A stretch of DNA of 54,979 nt from Betaproteobacteria bacterium (lineage in GTDB: Bacteria; Pseudomonadota; Gammaproteobacteria; Burkholderiales; Ferrovaceae): assembly GCA_028868905.1 (NCBI GenBank), contig JAGWTQ010000003.1:1-54979 (forward strand), given 5' to 3'. Positions 38,524 through 49,489 of the stretch are shown here, piece by piece (within the stretch, counting starts at the first letter, position 1; the number at the start of each line of letters is the position of its first letter). The notes under the pieces were generated by a model. That model worked only from the letters and a program-made list of their open reading frames with translations. It had not been told where the DNA came from and did not search any database. Made by a program: the position numbers and the translations under genes.

Positions 38524-39818
38524 AATTGCGCCGCATGAACACCGCGGAGGCCGGTTTCGCGTCGGCGCTCGATCGCCTGACCGCTTTCGAAATGGCCCAG
38601 GATCCGGCCGTGGACCGGACGGTGGCCGACATCGTGGAAGACGTCAAGATGCGCGGCGATGCGGCCCTGCTGGAGTACACCCGGCGTTTTGACCGGCTGC
38701 AGGTGGAGCGGGCGGCCGAACTGGAACTGCCCGCATCGGTATTGCAGCGGGCCCTGGAAGGGTTGCCGCCAGTGCAGCGCCGGGCTCTCGAGGAGGCCGC
38801 AAGGCGCATCCGGCTGTTCCACGAACGGCAGAAAGGCGAATCCTGGTCCTACCAGGAACCCGATGGCACGGTTCTCGGTCAGCAGGTCACCCCGCTGGAC
38901 CGGGTGGGCCTGTACGTTCCGGGCGGCAAGGCGGTCTATCCTTCTTCCGTGCTCATGAACGCGATTCCAGCTGCCGTGGCGGGAGTCCGTGAAATCGTGA
39001 TCGTGGTGCCGACGCCCGACGGCGTCCGCAACGAGCTTGTGCTGGCGGCTGCCGCCCTGGGCGGTGCCCGGCGCGTTTTCACGGTCGGTGGGGCGCAGGC
39101 GGTTGCCGCGCTCGCCTATGGCACGGACACCGTGCCGGCGGTGGACAAGATCGTGGGACCGGGCAATGCCTACGTGGCTGCGGCCAAACGGCGCGTGTTC
39201 GGGGTCGTGGGCATCGACATGGTGGCCGGCCCCTCTGAAATCCTGGTGATTTCCGATGGCAGCGCCCCGCCGGAATGGGTGGCCATGGACCTGTTTTCCC
39301 AGGCGGAGCACGACGAGCTGGCGCAATCCATCCTGCTTTGCCCCGATGCGGCCTATCTGGACCGCGTGGAAGACGCCATTCAGCGGTTGATACAGACCAT
39401 GCCGCGTCGTGCCGTGATCGAAGCTTCCCTGGAAGGGCGCGGCGCCCTCATCCAGGTACGCGACATGGAAGAGGCCTGCGAGCTCGCCAACCGGATCGCG
39501 CCCGAACACCTGGAGCTGTCCGTCGCCGAGGGCGACCGCTGGCTGCCGCTGATCCGCCATGCCGGTGCCGTGTTTGTCGGGCCCTACAGTTCGGAAGCGC
39601 TCGGCGACTACTGTGCCGGCCCCAACCATGTGCTGCCCACCGGGCGCACGGCGCGTTTTGCTTCGCCGCTGGGGGTTTACGATTTCCAGAAGCGCAGCAG
39701 CCTCATCCAGGTATCACGCCAAGGTGCTGCCACGCTGGGCGAAGTGGCCCAGGTCCTGGCGGAATGCGAAGGGCTGGTGGCGCACGCGCGTTCGGCAGCC
39801 TATCGCCTGGAGCGTTGA
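38520..39818 (+). CDS. hisD: Histidinol dehydrogenase
   Basis: A 432-residue zinc enzyme for the last two oxidations to histidine. Conserved regions are [62 protein letters not shown] and the zinc-site segments [11 protein letters not shown] and APEHLEL. The ATG at 38520 overlaps hisG (ATGA). The TTG of hisC starts one base after its stop codon. Complete and of normal length. Confidence 0.97.
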
Positions 39819-39819
39819 C

Positions 39820-40875
39820 TTGGACGATTGCATTCGCGGTGAAATCAGGGCGCTCAAGGCCTATGAAGTGCCTTCGGCCCAGGGCATGGTCAAGCTCGAT
39901 GCCATGGAAAACCCCTACGGCCTTCCCGAAACCCTGCGCGCAGACCTGGCGCGGCACCTGGCTTCGCTTGATCTCAACCGTTATCCGGACGCCAATCCCG
40001 AAGCGCTGAAGACGGTGCTGCGGCAGGCCATGGGTATTCCGCCCGAGGCGGCCCTGGTGCTGGGAAACGGTTCGGACGAACTGATCCAGATGCTCGCTCT
40101 GGCCGTGGCAAAGCCCGGTGCCGTGGTGCTGGGCGTGGAGCCGTCGTTTGTGATGTTCCGCATGATTGCCGCCTTCGTCGGCATGCGCTATGTGGGGGTG
40201 GGGCTGCGTCCCGACTTCTCCCTGGACGGTCCGTCACTGCTGGAGGCGGTTCGCAGCGAACGTCCGGCCCTGACTTTCCTGGCCTATCCCAACAACCCCA
40301 CCGGCAACCATTTTGATCCCGAAGTGGTGGAATCGGTCATCCGCACTTCGCCGGGGTTGGTGGTGGTGGATGAGGCCTATTACCCCTTTACCGACCGTTC
40401 TTTTTTGCCGCGCCTGCTGTCCCATCCCAACCTGCTCGTGATGCGGACCGTATCCAAGCTCGGATTGGCGGGCATCCGGCTGGGGCTGGTGGCCGGACCG
40501 GCAGCCGTCCTGGGGCAGATCGACAAGGTGCGTCTGCCCTACAACATTTCGGTGCTGGACCAGGCCGCTGCCCTGGAAGTGCTGTCACGTCCGGGCGTGC
40601 TGCAGGAGCAGGCGGCGCGCATTTGCGAGCAGCGCGCCGTGCTGGCCGAAGGGCTGTCGCGCCTGGCCGGGGTCACGGTTTACCCCAGCGCCGCCAATTT
40701 CCTGCTTTTCCGCGTTGCCCAGGCCTCCCGCGTCTTTGAAGGACTTCGCCAACGTGGTATATTGATCAAGAACTTGAGCGCGGCTCACCCGTCGTTGGCG
40801 GACTGCCTGCGGGTCACGGTGGGTACGCCGGAAGAAAACCGGCAGTTCCTGCAAGCGCTTCAGGATTCCCTATAA
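39820..40875 (+). CDS. hisC: Histidinol-phosphate aminotransferase
   Basis: A 351-residue PLP aminotransferase of fold type I. The PLP Lys is at about residue 213 in TVSKLGLAGIRLGL. Other motifs are LDAMENPYGLP near the start, LGNGSDELI and FLAYPNNPTGN. The open frame reaches back into hisD, but a TTG at 39820, with a GGAG about eight bases upstream, gives the normal N-terminus LDDCIRGEIRALKAYEVP. A 52-base gap before hisB is the longest in the his block and carries a small hairpin without a T-run. Confidence 0.95.
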   Translation: MDDCIRGEIRALKAYEVPSAQGMVKLDAMENPYGLPETLRADLARHLASLDLNRYPDANPEALKTVLRQAMGIPPEAALVLGNGSDELIQMLALAVAKPGAVVLGVEPSFVMFRMIAAFVGMRYVGVGLRPDFSLDGPSLLEAVRSERPALTFLAYPNNPTGNHFDPEVVESVIRTSPGLVVVDEAYYPFTDRSFLPRLLSHPNLLVMRTVSKLGLAGIRLGLVAGPAAVLGQIDKVRLPYNISVLDQAAALEVLSRPGVLQEQAARICEQRAVLAEGLSRLAGVTVYPSAANFLLFRVAQASRVFEGLRQRGILIKNLSAAHPSLADCLRVTVGTPEENRQFLQALQDSL

Positions 40876-40927
40876 CGAAACGCCCGGTTGGGCGCTTAAC
40901 TGACATCAACTTGTTTCCAGGCCATCC

Positions 40928-41515
40928 ATGCGATCGGCACAGATTACGCGGAACACGCTCGAAACCCAGGTCACGGCTGAAATCAATCTCGACGGACAGG
41001 GGTTGGCGCGTCTAGACACCGGCATTGCCTTTCTTGACCACATGCTGGATCAGGTGGCCCGTCATGGCCTGATCGACCTGGCAATTCATTGCAAGGGCGA
41101 CCTCCACATCGATGCCCACCACAGCGTGGAAGACATCGGCATCACGCTCGGACAGGCTTTTGCGCAAGCCATCGGCGACAAGAAAGGGGTGCGCCGCTAC
41201 GGTCATGCCGTGGTCCCCCTGGATGAGGCCCTGTCACGGGTCACGGTCGACCTCTCCGGCCGCCCCGGGCTGTTTTTCGATGTGCCTTTCAGCCGGGCGC
41301 GCATCGGGGAATTCGACGTGGACCTGTTTCACGAGTTCTTCCAGGGTTTCGTCAATCATGCGCACCTGACGCTGCATGTGGACAATCTCAAGGGGCGCAA
41401 CGCCCATCACCAGGCTGAAACCGTATTCAAGGCTTTCGGTCGCGCGTTGCGCGCCGCCGTCGAACGGGATCCCCGGATCGCCGGCGTGACGCCTTCTACC
41501 AAAGGATCTCTTTGA
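40928..41515 (+). CDS. hisB: Imidazoleglycerol-phosphate dehydratase
   Basis: A 195-residue monofunctional dehydratase; the N-terminal phosphatase domain of the enterobacterial HisB is absent, as expected here. The metal-binding His-rich motifs are [24 protein letters not shown] and later [17 protein letters not shown]. The ATG at 40928 begins [15 protein letters not shown] separate histidinol-phosphatase gene must exist elsewhere; none is seen in the window. hisH follows after 16 bases. Confidence 0.97.
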   Translation: MRSAQITRNTLETQVTAEINLDGQGLARLDTGIAFLDHMLDQVARHGLIDLAIHCKGDLHIDAHHSVEDIGITLGQAFAQAIGDKKGVRRYGHAVVPLDEALSRVTVDLSGRPGLFFDVPFSRARIGEFDVDLFHEFFQGFVNHAHLTLHVDNLKGRNAHHQAETVFKAFGRALRAAVERDPRIAGVTPSTKGSL

Positions 41516-41531
41516 GCATCGGACAGCCGTC

Positions 41532-42170
41532 GTGACTCATATCGCAGTTGTGGATTACGGCATGGGGAATTTGCGTTCCGTGGCGAAAGCGCTGGAACAT
41601 GTAGCTCCCCATGCGCGCGTGGAAGTGACCGACGATCCGGCACGCGTCCGGGCGGCGCAACGGGTGGTGTTCCCCGGTCAGGGCGCCATGCCCGACTGCA
41701 TGCGCGAGCTGGACCAGCGCAAGCTGCGTCCCGCAGTGATTGAAGCCGCACGCGAGAAACCGTTTCTGGGGCTTTGCATCGGGTTGCAGATGCTGTTCGA
41801 CGCTTCGGAGGAAGGGCCGGCTGCCGGCCTTGGCCTGCTGGCCGGACAGGTGCGCCATTTTCCTGCGGAACGCATGTTTGCCCCCGATGGCGAGCGGCTC
41901 AAGGTCCCGCACATGGGATGGAACCAGGTGTACCGACAGGGAGAACATCCCTTGTGGTCGGGCATCGCGGACGGTTCGCGGTTTTATTTTGTGCACAGCT
42001 ATTACGTGGAACCCCACGATTCCGGGGTCGGCGCTGCAACGGCCCGTTACGGGCTGGATTTCACCTGCGCCGTGGCGCGTGACAACCTGTTTGCCGTGCA
42101 GTTCCACCCCGAAAAAAGTGCCGGTGCCGGTTTGGCGCTGCTCAGCAATTTTGTTCACTGGAATCCCTGA
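41532..42170 (+). CDS. hisH: Imidazole glycerol phosphate synthase glutaminase subunit
   Basis: A 212-residue class I glutamine amidotransferase that feeds ammonia to HisF. It starts [16 protein letters not shown], and the catalytic Cys is at about residue 82 in [10 protein letters not shown]. The His/Glu pair of the triad is in [13 protein letters not shown]. The start is a GTG at 41532 just after the hisB stop. hisA follows 8 bases later. Confidence 0.97.
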   Translation: MTHIAVVDYGMGNLRSVAKALEHVAPHARVEVTDDPARVRAAQRVVFPGQGAMPDCMRELDQRKLRPAVIEAAREKPFLGLCIGLQMLFDASEEGPAAGLGLLAGQVRHFPAERMFAPDGERLKVPHMGWNQVYRQGEHPLWSGIADGSRFYFVHSYYVEPHDSGVGAATARYGLDFTCAVARDNLFAVQFHPEKSAGAGLALLSNFVHWNP

Positions 42171-42178
42171 GTACCCCC

Positions 42179-42937
42179 ATGATTCTGATTCCTGCAATTG
42201 ATCTCAAAGATGGCCGTTGCGTCCGGTTGCGCCAGGGGCTGATGGAAGAAGCCACGGTCTTCTCGGACGAGCCGGCCCAGATGGCCCGCCACTGGCTGGA
42301 TCAGGGCGCCCAGCGCCTGCATCTGGTGGACCTCAACGGCGCCTTTTCGGGAAAGCCCGTCAATGAACGGGCCATGCGCGAAATCGTCGATGAAGTGAAC
42401 GGCGAAATTCCCATCCAGCTGGGCGGGGGCATCCGCACCCTGGACGTCATCGAGCGTTATCTGGACAGCGGCGTTTCGGAAGTCATCATCGGTACTGCGG
42501 CCGTCAAGAACCCGGGGTTTTTGCATGAAGCGTGCGATGCCTTCCCCGGCCACATCATGGTGGGGCTCGATGCCCGCGAAGGCAAAGTGGCTGTGGAAGG
42601 CTGGTCCAAGCTGACCGGGCACGAGGTGGTGGACCTCGCCAAGCGCTTCCAGGATTACGGCGTGGAAGCGGTCATTTACACGGACATCGGCCGGGATGGC
42701 ATGCTCACGGGGGTCAACATTCCGGCCACGGTCACCTTGGCCCGTTCCCTCACCATTCCGGTCATCGCGAGTGGGGGCATCCACGGTCTGGAAGACGTGC
42801 GTGCCCTGTGTGCCGTAGAAGAAGAAGGCATCATGGGGGCCATTACCGGGCGTGCCATTTACGAAGGCACGCTCAACTTTGCCGAAGCCAACCAGCTGGC
42901 CATCACCTTGTCGCGCCCGCCTGCAGGCGGGAATTGA
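42179..42937 (+). CDS. hisA: ProFAR isomerase
   Basis: A 252-residue TIM-barrel enzyme opening the ribose of ProFAR. The catalytic Asp is in [14 protein letters not shown], the second in [14 protein letters not shown], and phosphate-binding glycines in LGGGIRTLD and [11 protein letters not shown] short Pro/Gly tail makes it slightly longer than usual. It lies 3 bases before hisF. Confidence 0.97.
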   Translation: MILIPAIDLKDGRCVRLRQGLMEEATVFSDEPAQMARHWLDQGAQRLHLVDLNGAFSGKPVNERAMREIVDEVNGEIPIQLGGGIRTLDVIERYLDSGVSEVIIGTAAVKNPGFLHEACDAFPGHIMVGLDAREGKVAVEGWSKLTGHEVVDLAKRFQDYGVEAVIYTDIGRDGMLTGVNIPATVTLARSLTIPVIASGGIHGLEDVRALCAVEEEGIMGAITGRAIYEGTLNFAEANQLAITLSRPPAGGN

Positions 42938-42940
42938 AGC

Positions 42941-43705
42941 ATGGGTCTCGCCAAGCGCATCATTCCCTGCCTGGATGTCAATGCAGGCCGCGTGGTCAAG
43001 GGCGTCAATTTTGTCGGCCTGCGCGATGCCGGCGACCCGGTTGAAATTGCGCGCCGTTACGATGAGCAGGGAGCCGACGAAGTCACCTTCCTGGACATCA
43101 CGGCCAGTTCGGACGGGCGCGGACTGATCATCCCCATCATCGAGGCGGTATCCGCCCAGGTGTTCATTCCCCTGACGGTGGGCGGTGGCGTGCGCGAGGT
43201 GACCGACGTGCGCCGCCTGCTCAACGCCGGCGCCGACAAGGTCAGCATCAACACCTCGGCCGTGCAAAACCCCAGACTGGTGGCCGACGCGGCAGAACGT
43301 TTCGGTTCCCAGTGCATCGTGGTGGCGATCGACGCCAAGCGCGCAAATACGCCATCGGGCTGGGAAGTATTCACCCACGGCGGACGCAATGGCACCGGGC
43401 TGGACGCGATTGCCTGGGCCGAGCACTGTGCGAGCCTGGGTGCCGGAGAACTGTTGCTCACCAGCATGGACCGGGACGGGACCAAGGAAGGCTTCGACCT
43501 CGACCTGACCCGTGCGGTGGCGGACGCGGTGGGAGTCCCGGTGATCGCCAGCGGCGGTGTGGGCGGTCTGCAGCATCTGTGCGACGGCGTCCTGAAGGGG
43601 CATGCGGACGCCGTGCTGGCAGCCAGCATTTTTCATTACGGCGAGTTTACCGTGCGCCAGGCCAAGGATTTCATGGCGGCGCAGGGCATCGAGGTGCGCT
43701 TGTGA
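42941..43705 (+). CDS. hisF: Imidazole glycerol phosphate synthase cyclase subunit
   Basis: A 254-residue TIM-barrel partner of HisH. The catalytic Asp residues are in [17 protein letters not shown] and [16 protein letters not shown], with the phosphate-binding segments [10 protein letters not shown] and [10 protein letters not shown]. The ATG at 42941 is followed by the expected N-terminus [13 protein letters not shown]. The stop overlaps the GTG of hisI (GTGA). Confidence 0.97.
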   Translation: MGLAKRIIPCLDVNAGRVVKGVNFVGLRDAGDPVEIARRYDEQGADEVTFLDITASSDGRGLIIPIIEAVSAQVFIPLTVGGGVREVTDVRRLLNAGADKVSINTSAVQNPRLVADAAERFGSQCIVVAIDAKRANTPSGWEVFTHGGRNGTGLDAIAWAEHCASLGAGELLLTSMDRDGTKEGFDLDLTRAVADAVGVPVIASGGVGGLQHLCDGVLKGHADAVLAASIFHYGEFTVRQAKDFMAAQGIEVRL

Positions 43706-44088
43706 CAACCTGGCTCGACGCGGTACATTGGAACGAACAAGGCCTGGTTCCGGCCATTGCACAGGAAGCATCCAGCGGACAGGTGCTGATGGTGGGCTGG
43801 ATGAACCGGGAGGCGCTGCGCCGTACGGTCGAAGACGGCACGGCCATGTATTGGTCGCGTTCCAGGCAAAAACTCTGGCACAAGGGCGAAGTGTCCGGCC
43901 ATGTGCAACGGGTACTCGAAATCCGCCTGGATTGCGATGCCGATGTCCTGCTGCTGCAAGTGGAACAGGTGGGCGGGATTGCCTGTCATACCGGGCGGGT
44001 GCGCTGTTTTTTCCGGCGGCTCGAAAACGGACAATGGGTGGAAACGGATCCGGTGCTCAAGGATCCATCCCAAATTTACGGGGGCTGA
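43702..44088 (+). CDS. hisI: Phosphoribosyl-AMP cyclohydrolase
   Basis: A 128-residue monofunctional cyclohydrolase. The metal-binding acidic/Cys motif [24 protein letters not shown] is split over residues of the second half (key residues D-C-D-x-D and C-H-T-G), and [13 protein letters not shown] lies near the start. The open frame begins in hisF, but the GTG at 43702 overlaps the hisF stop and gives the right length. The HisE activity is encoded separately by the next gene. Confidence 0.96.
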   Translation: MTTWLDAVHWNEQGLVPAIAQEASSGQVLMVGWMNREALRRTVEDGTAMYWSRSRQKLWHKGEVSGHVQRVLEIRLDCDADVLLLQVEQVGGIACHTGRVRCFFRRLENGQWVETDPVLKDPSQIYGG

Positions 44089-44095
44089 GGGCGAC

Positions 44096-44434
44096 GTGGA
44101 AGCGCATGCAGATATTCTTGAACGGCTGAGCGCCACGCTCGCAAGCCGCAAGGGAGCGGAACCCGGCAGCTCCTACGTGGCATCCCTTTACGCCAAAGGC
44201 GTGGATGCCATGGCCCGCAAGGTGGGCGAAGAGGCGCTGGAAACCGTGCTGGCGGCCAAAGACGGCGACCGTCAGCATCTGGTGCGCGAAGCAGCGGACT
44301 TGTGGTTTCATTCCCTCGTGCTGCTGGCCCACTATGACCTGGCGGCAGACGATATACTCCGCGAGCTCGCCCGCAGGGAAGGAACCTCCGGCCTGGAAGA
44401 AAAGGCGGCACGCCGTTCGGGCCCGGCATCATGA
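44096..44434 (+). CDS. hisE: Phosphoribosyl-ATP pyrophosphatase
   Basis: A 112-residue all-alpha MazG-like pyrophosphatase. The catalytic acidic motif is [17 protein letters not shown], followed by [15 protein letters not shown]. The start is the GTG at 44096, with a GAGGG ribosome site overlapping the hisI stop about four bases upstream. The stop overlaps the HIT-protein gene as ATGA. It completes the hisGDCBHAFIE block. Confidence 0.95.
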   Translation: MEAHADILERLSATLASRKGAEPGSSYVASLYAKGVDAMARKVGEEALETVLAAKDGDRQHLVREAADLWFHSLVLLAHYDLAADDILRELARREGTSGLEEKAARRSGPAS

Positions 44435-44787
44435 GCGACTGCCTGTTCTGCAGGATCGCACGCGGCGAGTTGCCCAGCCGCAAGGTGTACGAAGACGCGG
44501 ATGTTATGGCTTTTCACGACATCCATCCGGCCGCTCCCGTGCACTTCATGATCATTCCCAAGAAGCATGTGGATTCGCTGGCCCACTGCCATTCGGAAGA
44601 TCAGGCGCTCTTGGGTAAAATCCTGCTTTTGGCTCCGGAACTTGCGGCCGGGCAGGGCCTCGCCGACGGTTTTCGTACCGTAATCAATACCGGCCGCGGC
44701 GGTGGCCAGGAAGTGTATCACCTGCATGTCCATGTGATCGGCGGCGGAAAGCCGCGCTCCCTGGCGGCAATGGTCGGGAAGGAATAA
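44431..44787 (+). CDS. HIT family nucleotide-binding protein (HinT-like)
   Basis: A 118-residue histidine-triad hydrolase acting on AMP-lysine-like or aminoacyl-AMP substrates. The triad H-x-H-x-H is at residues 97-101 in [11 protein letters not shown], with [12 protein letters not shown] at the N-terminus. The ATG overlaps the hisE stop. A HIT gene after hisE and before tatA is typical for betaproteobacteria. Its cellular substrate is unknown. Confidence 0.94.
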   Translation: MSDCLFCRIARGELPSRKVYEDADVMAFHDIHPAAPVHFMIIPKKHVDSLAHCHSEDQALLGKILLLAPELAAGQGLADGFRTVINTGRGGGQEVYHLHVHVIGGGKPRSLAAMVGKE

Positions 44788-44814
44788 TGACAAGGCAATC
44801 GGGAGGACTGTGAA

Positions 44815-45054
44815 ATGGGTGATTTGTTTACGATTCAGCACTTGCTGCTGATTTTGCTGATTGTGGTGCTGGTGTTCGGTACCAAGAAATTGCGCAACAT
44901 CGGTGCCGACCTGGGTGGTGCCGTCAAGAGCTTCAAGGAAGGGATGGCCGGAAGCGGCAATGCCGAGGCCAAGCCCGAGGAGAAAAAGCCGCTGGAAGAG
45001 AAGGCGGCTGCTTCCCATCCGGAAATGACGAACCAGGAAAAAACACACTCCTGA
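44815..45054 (+). CDS. tatA: Twin-arginine translocase subunit TatA
   Basis: A 79-residue protein with one N-terminal membrane helix ([16 protein letters not shown]), the hinge [10 protein letters not shown] and an amphipathic helix ([15 protein letters not shown]), followed by a charged Lys/Glu-rich tail. It forms the export pore for folded proteins with TatBC. The ATG at 44815 is used. tatB follows after 31 bases. Confidence 0.95.
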   Translation: MGDLFTIQHLLLILLIVVLVFGTKKLRNIGADLGGAVKSFKEGMAGSGNAEAKPEEKKPLEEKAAASHPEMTNQEKTHS

Positions 45055-45085
45055 CATGGGGCAGCGGCGGGGGTTGCGCTAGCCC

Positions 45086-45601
45086 ATGTTGGATTTCAGC
45101 GTTTCCGAAATCGGCCTGATCGGCGTGGTGGCACTGGTGGCCATCGGCCCTGAACGGCTGCCTAAGGTCGCCCGGGCGGCCGGGGTTCTGTTCGGCCGTT
45201 TCCGCCGTTATGCCGTTTCCGTGAAGGCGGAAATCGACCGCGAAATCGAACAGTCCGAATTGCGCGAACTGCGCAAAAGAATGAACGAAGCGGCGCGGGA
45301 AGCCGAGCAGCAGGTCACGGCTTCAGTGCAGCAGGCGCAACAGGTGCTCGACAGTCCGGCTGCACCTGAACCCGCGGTGCCGGCTTCTGAACCCGCGGCC
45401 CAGGCCGAGCTGGCCTTCCAGACTGCAGACGAGACGGCCGCTGCGACGGTGCCTTCCCCGGCAATCCCGGCTCCTGCGGCATTGCCTTTCGGGGGCGACC
45501 CTTTCAGCGTCCGCCCGGCGGGGCCTTTGCGCAGCAAGCCGATGACTTCAGCCAGCCTGCCGCAAACGCGCAGCGCCGGGACTGAGCCGGAGGTCATGTG
45601 A
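45086..45601 (+). CDS. tatB: Twin-arginine translocase subunit TatB
   Basis: A 171-residue protein starting MLDFSVSEIGLIGVVALVAIGPERLPKVAR in pieces: one short membrane helix, the conserved E-x-L-P-x-x-A-R-x-x-G hinge, then a long amphipathic and coiled helix rich in Glu and Gln. The C-terminal half is Ala/Pro-rich and unstructured-looking. It receives Tat signal peptides with TatC. The stop overlaps the GTG of tatC by four bases. Confidence 0.94.
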   Translation: MLDFSVSEIGLIGVVALVAIGPERLPKVARAAGVLFGRFRRYAVSVKAEIDREIEQSELRELRKRMNEAAREAEQQVTASVQQAQQVLDSPAAPEPAVPASEPAAQAELAFQTADETAAATVPSPAIPAPAALPFGGDPFSVRPAGPLRSKPMTSASLPQTRSAGTEPEVM

Positions 45602-46321
45602 CGGAAGAGTCCGGCGCGGTCCAGGAATTCGTTTCCCACCTGATCGAGTTGCGCACCCGCCTCGTTCGGGCCGTGGGGGCTGTTTTTGTCATATTTCTCG
45701 TGTTGTTGCCATTCGCCAACACGCTCTACACCTGGCTTGCCCTGCCCTTGCTGAGCAAGATGCCCATGGGCGGCCACATGATTGCCACGGAAGTGACGAC
45801 GCCCTTTTTTGTACCCATGAAAGTGGCGGGACTGGTTGCCTTTCTGATCGCCTTGCCCTACGTGCTGGCCCAGATTTGGGGGTTTGTCGCACCCGGGTTG
45901 TACGCCCACGAGAAAAGGATGGCCCTGCCCCTGGTGGTGTCCAGCACGCTGCTGTTTTACTGCGGGATGGCTTTTGCCTATTTTGGTGTGTTCCCTTTTG
46001 TTTTCGGGTTCATCACGAAAACGGCGCCGGAAGGTGTCGAAATCATGACCGACATCGAAAAATACCTCGGCTTCGTCATCAACATGTTCCTGGCTTTCGG
46101 GCTGGCCTTCGAAACCCCCGTGGCGGTGGTGCTGCTGGTGAAGCTGGGCGTGTTGTCCGTGACCCAGTTGCGCCAGGCGAGACGTTACGTGATCGTGGGC
46201 GCATTCATCGTGGGTGCTGTTTTTACGCCGCCGGACGCCATTTCACAGACCTTGCTGGCACTGCCCCTGTGGCTGCTTTACGAAATGGGCATTCTGGTGG
46301 CGGCGCGTCTGCAGCCCAAGG

Positions 46322-47500
<1,179 letters not shown>

Positions 47501-47568
47501 TAGATCAATAATCCTGGGGTAGGAGGTCCGTATGATAGCCAGTGCGTCGCAACAAGACGACGGGATAG

Positions 47569-47594
47569 CCGGCACATTCATATGTGCCGGTTTT
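47569..47594 (+). promoter_or_regulatory. Perfect hairpin upstream of the petABC promoter
   Basis: CCGGCACAT and ATGTGCCGG form a 9-bp perfect stem with a four-base loop (47569-47590), followed by TTTT. It lies in the 166-base divergent gap, about 20 bases before the petA -10 element. It could be an operator or a small terminator isolating petA from read-through; which is not decidable by eye. Confidence 0.4.
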
Positions 47595-47611
47595 AAGCTT
47601 GGGGGCCCTTC

Positions 47612-47620
47612 TGATAGAAT
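47612..47620 (+). promoter_or_regulatory. Probable extended -10 promoter of petABC
   Basis: TGA-TAGAAT is an extended -10 element with a TTTTAA stretch 18 bases upstream as a weak -35. Transcription would begin near 47627, giving a leader of about 40 bases to the petA ATG at 47667. Confidence 0.5.
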
Positions 47621-47666
47621 ACCCTCGTTTGAAATCAGCAATATAGCCCAAAACAGGACAGTCATC

Positions 47667-48269
47667 ATGAGCGAAGCGCAGTCAGATCCAGGGCGTCGCA
47701 AGTTTTTGGTTGGAGCCACGGTAGTGGTTGGAGCGGCAGGGGTGGCTGCGGCAGCAACGCCTTTTGTTCTGAGCATGTTCCCCAGTGCGCGAGCCAAGGC
47801 CGCCGGGGCGCCCGTGGAAGTGGATATCTCGAAAGTCGAATCCGGCATGATGATCACCCAGGAATGGCGCGGGCAACCGGTCTGGATCATCAACCGTACG
47901 CCGGAAATGCTGGCCCAGCTGGCCAAAAATGCGGATTTGCTGCGCGACCCCAATTCCGAGGACTCCACCCAGCCGGATAACTGCAAAAACATCAACCGCG
48001 CCACGGAAAAACACCCCAATCTTTTTGTGGCCGTGGGGATCTGCACGCATCTGGGCTGTTCTCCGGTGGACAAAATGAAGGCGGGGGATGCCAGCGGCAT
48101 GGGCGGCGACTGGCCGGGCGGCTTCTTTTGCCCCTGTCACGGATCCAAATACGACATGTCGGGCAGGGTTTTTAAAAGCATGCCCGCACCGCTGAATCTG
48201 CGGATTCCGCCTTATTCCTTCATCACCGACTCCCGGTTGCTGATCGGCGACGACAAGAAAGGGGCTTGA
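47667..48269 (+). CDS. petA: Ubiquinol-cytochrome c reductase iron-sulfur (Rieske) subunit
   Basis: A 200-residue subunit of cytochrome bc1. A twin-arginine-type N-terminus (GRRKFLVGA, residues 9-17) precedes a membrane helix that probably remains as anchor. Rieske box I is C126-T-H128-L-G-C131 and box II C155-P-C157-H158-G-S, so both cluster ligands and the disulfide pair are present. The ATG at 47667 is the start; longer frames lack support. petB starts 2 bases after the stop. Export as a folded iron-sulfur protein would use the Tat system encoded upstream. Confidence 0.97.
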   Translation: MSEAQSDPGRRKFLVGATVVVGAAGVAAAATPFVLSMFPSARAKAAGAPVEVDISKVESGMMITQEWRGQPVWIINRTPEMLAQLAKNADLLRDPNSEDSTQPDNCKNINRATEKHPNLFVAVGICTHLGCSPVDKMKAGDASGMGGDWPGGFFCPCHGSKYDMSGRVFKSMPAPLNLRIPPYSFITDSRLLIGDDKKGA

Positions 48270-48271
48270 CC

Positions 48272-49489
48272 ATGAAAACTGCCGAACGACTGCTGGGCTG
48301 GATCGATGCCCGTTTCCCGCTGACGTCAGTGTGGCGCGAACACCTGTCCGAGTACTACGCGCCCAAAAACTTCAATTTCTGGTACTACTTCGGGTCGCTC
48401 GCTATGCTGGTGCTGGTCATCCAGATCGTCACCGGCATTTTCCTGACCATGAATTACAAGCCCGATGCGCGCTTTGCCTTCGCGTCGGTCGAATACATCA
48501 TGCGCGACGTGGATTATGGCTGGCTGATCCGCTACATGCACTCCACCGGAGCTTCCATGTTTTTCGTGGTGGTCTACCTCCACATGATGCGCGGACTGCT
48601 CTACGGGTCCTACCAGAAGCCGCGTGAGCTGATCTGGATCCTGGGCATGGCGATTTACCTGTGCCTCATGGCGGAAGCCTTTTTCGGTTACCTGCTGCCC
48701 TGGGGCCAGATGTCCTACTGGGGAGCGCAGGTGATTGTGTCGCTCGTGGATGCCATCAGCCCTCCCGTCGCCCTGTGGGTTCGCGGCGACTACGTGATTG
48801 CTGACGCCACCCTCAACCGCTTTTTCGCCTTTCACGTGATTGCCCTGCCCCTGGTGCTGGCCGTGCTGGTTTTCCTGCACATCGTGGCACTCCACCAGGT
48901 GGGGTCCAACAATCCGGACGGCATCGAAATCAAGGAAAAGAAGGATCCTCAGACCGGCATCCCGCTCGATGGCATTCCCTTCCACCCGTATTACACGGTC
49001 AAGGACATCATGGGCGTGGTTGGTTTCCTGATCGTTTATTTCGGCATCATATTTTTTGCGCCGGAAATGGGCGGCTACTTCCTGGAGGAGAACAATTTCA
49101 TTCCGGCGGACCCGCTCAAAACCCCGCCGCACATTGCGCCCGTCTGGTATTTCACGCCTTTTTATGCCATTTTGAGAGCCATTCCCCAAAAGCAGGTCGG
49201 TGTCATTGCCATGGGGGTGGCCGTGGCGATTTTCTTTCTGCTGCCCTGGCTGGATCGCGGGATCGTCAAGTCGATCCGCTATCGCGGTGCCCTGTACAAG
49301 ACGGCCCTGGGGCTGTTTGTCGTGGCTTTCCTGGTGCTGGGCTACATGGGCACGCAAGACCCCAACCTCTGGTATGTCAATCCCGTTTCCCGCGTCTGCG
49401 CCGTGGTGTATTTCGGATTCTTTATCCTGATGCCCCTTTACAGTCGGCTGGACAAAACAAAACCCGTGCCTGAGCGAGTGACCGGATGA
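48272..49489 (+). CDS. petB: Cytochrome b subunit of the bc1 complex
   Basis: A 405-residue membrane protein with about eight helices. It contains the quinol-site PEW-equivalent region around PVWYFTPFYAILRAIP, the GYLLPWGQMSYWGAQV segment, and His pairs for hemes bL and bH (for example RYMHSTGASMFF, YLHMMRGLLY, FAFHVIALPL and VFLHIVALHQ). It is a single-chain cytochrome b with the C-terminal part fused. The ATG at 48272, with AAAGGGG seven bases upstream, is chosen over the TTG at 48266. It overlaps petC as ATGA. Confidence 0.97.
   Translation: MKTAERLLGWIDARFPLTSVWREHLSEYYAPKNFNFWYYFGSLAMLVLVIQIVTGIFLTMNYKPDARFAFASVEYIMRDVDYGWLIRYMHSTGASMFFVVVYLHMMRGLLYGSYQKPRELIWILGMAIYLCLMAEAFFGYLLPWGQMSYWGAQVIVSLVDAISPPVALWVRGDYVIADATLNRFFAFHVIALPLVLAVLVFLHIVALHQVGSNNPDGIEIKEKKDPQTGIPLDGIPFHPYYTVKDIMGVVGFLIVYFGIIFFAPEMGGYFLEENNFIPADPLKTPPHIAPVWYFTPFYAILRAIPQKQVGVIAMGVAVAIFFLLPWLDRGIVKSIRYRGALYKTALGLFVVAFLVLGYMGTQDPNLWYVNPVSRVCAVVYFGFFILMPLYSRLDKTKPVPERVTG

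Noticed and set aside
40881-40894. Hairpin CGCCC-GGTT-GGGCG between hisC and hisB as a terminator or attenuator
   Set aside because: The stem is 5 bp and no T-run follows; no histidine-rich leader ORF is present. It is probably incidental.
42155-43771. 538-codon minus-strand ORF across hisA and hisF
   Set aside because: It spans several complete plus-strand his genes and shows no domain; antisense shadow.
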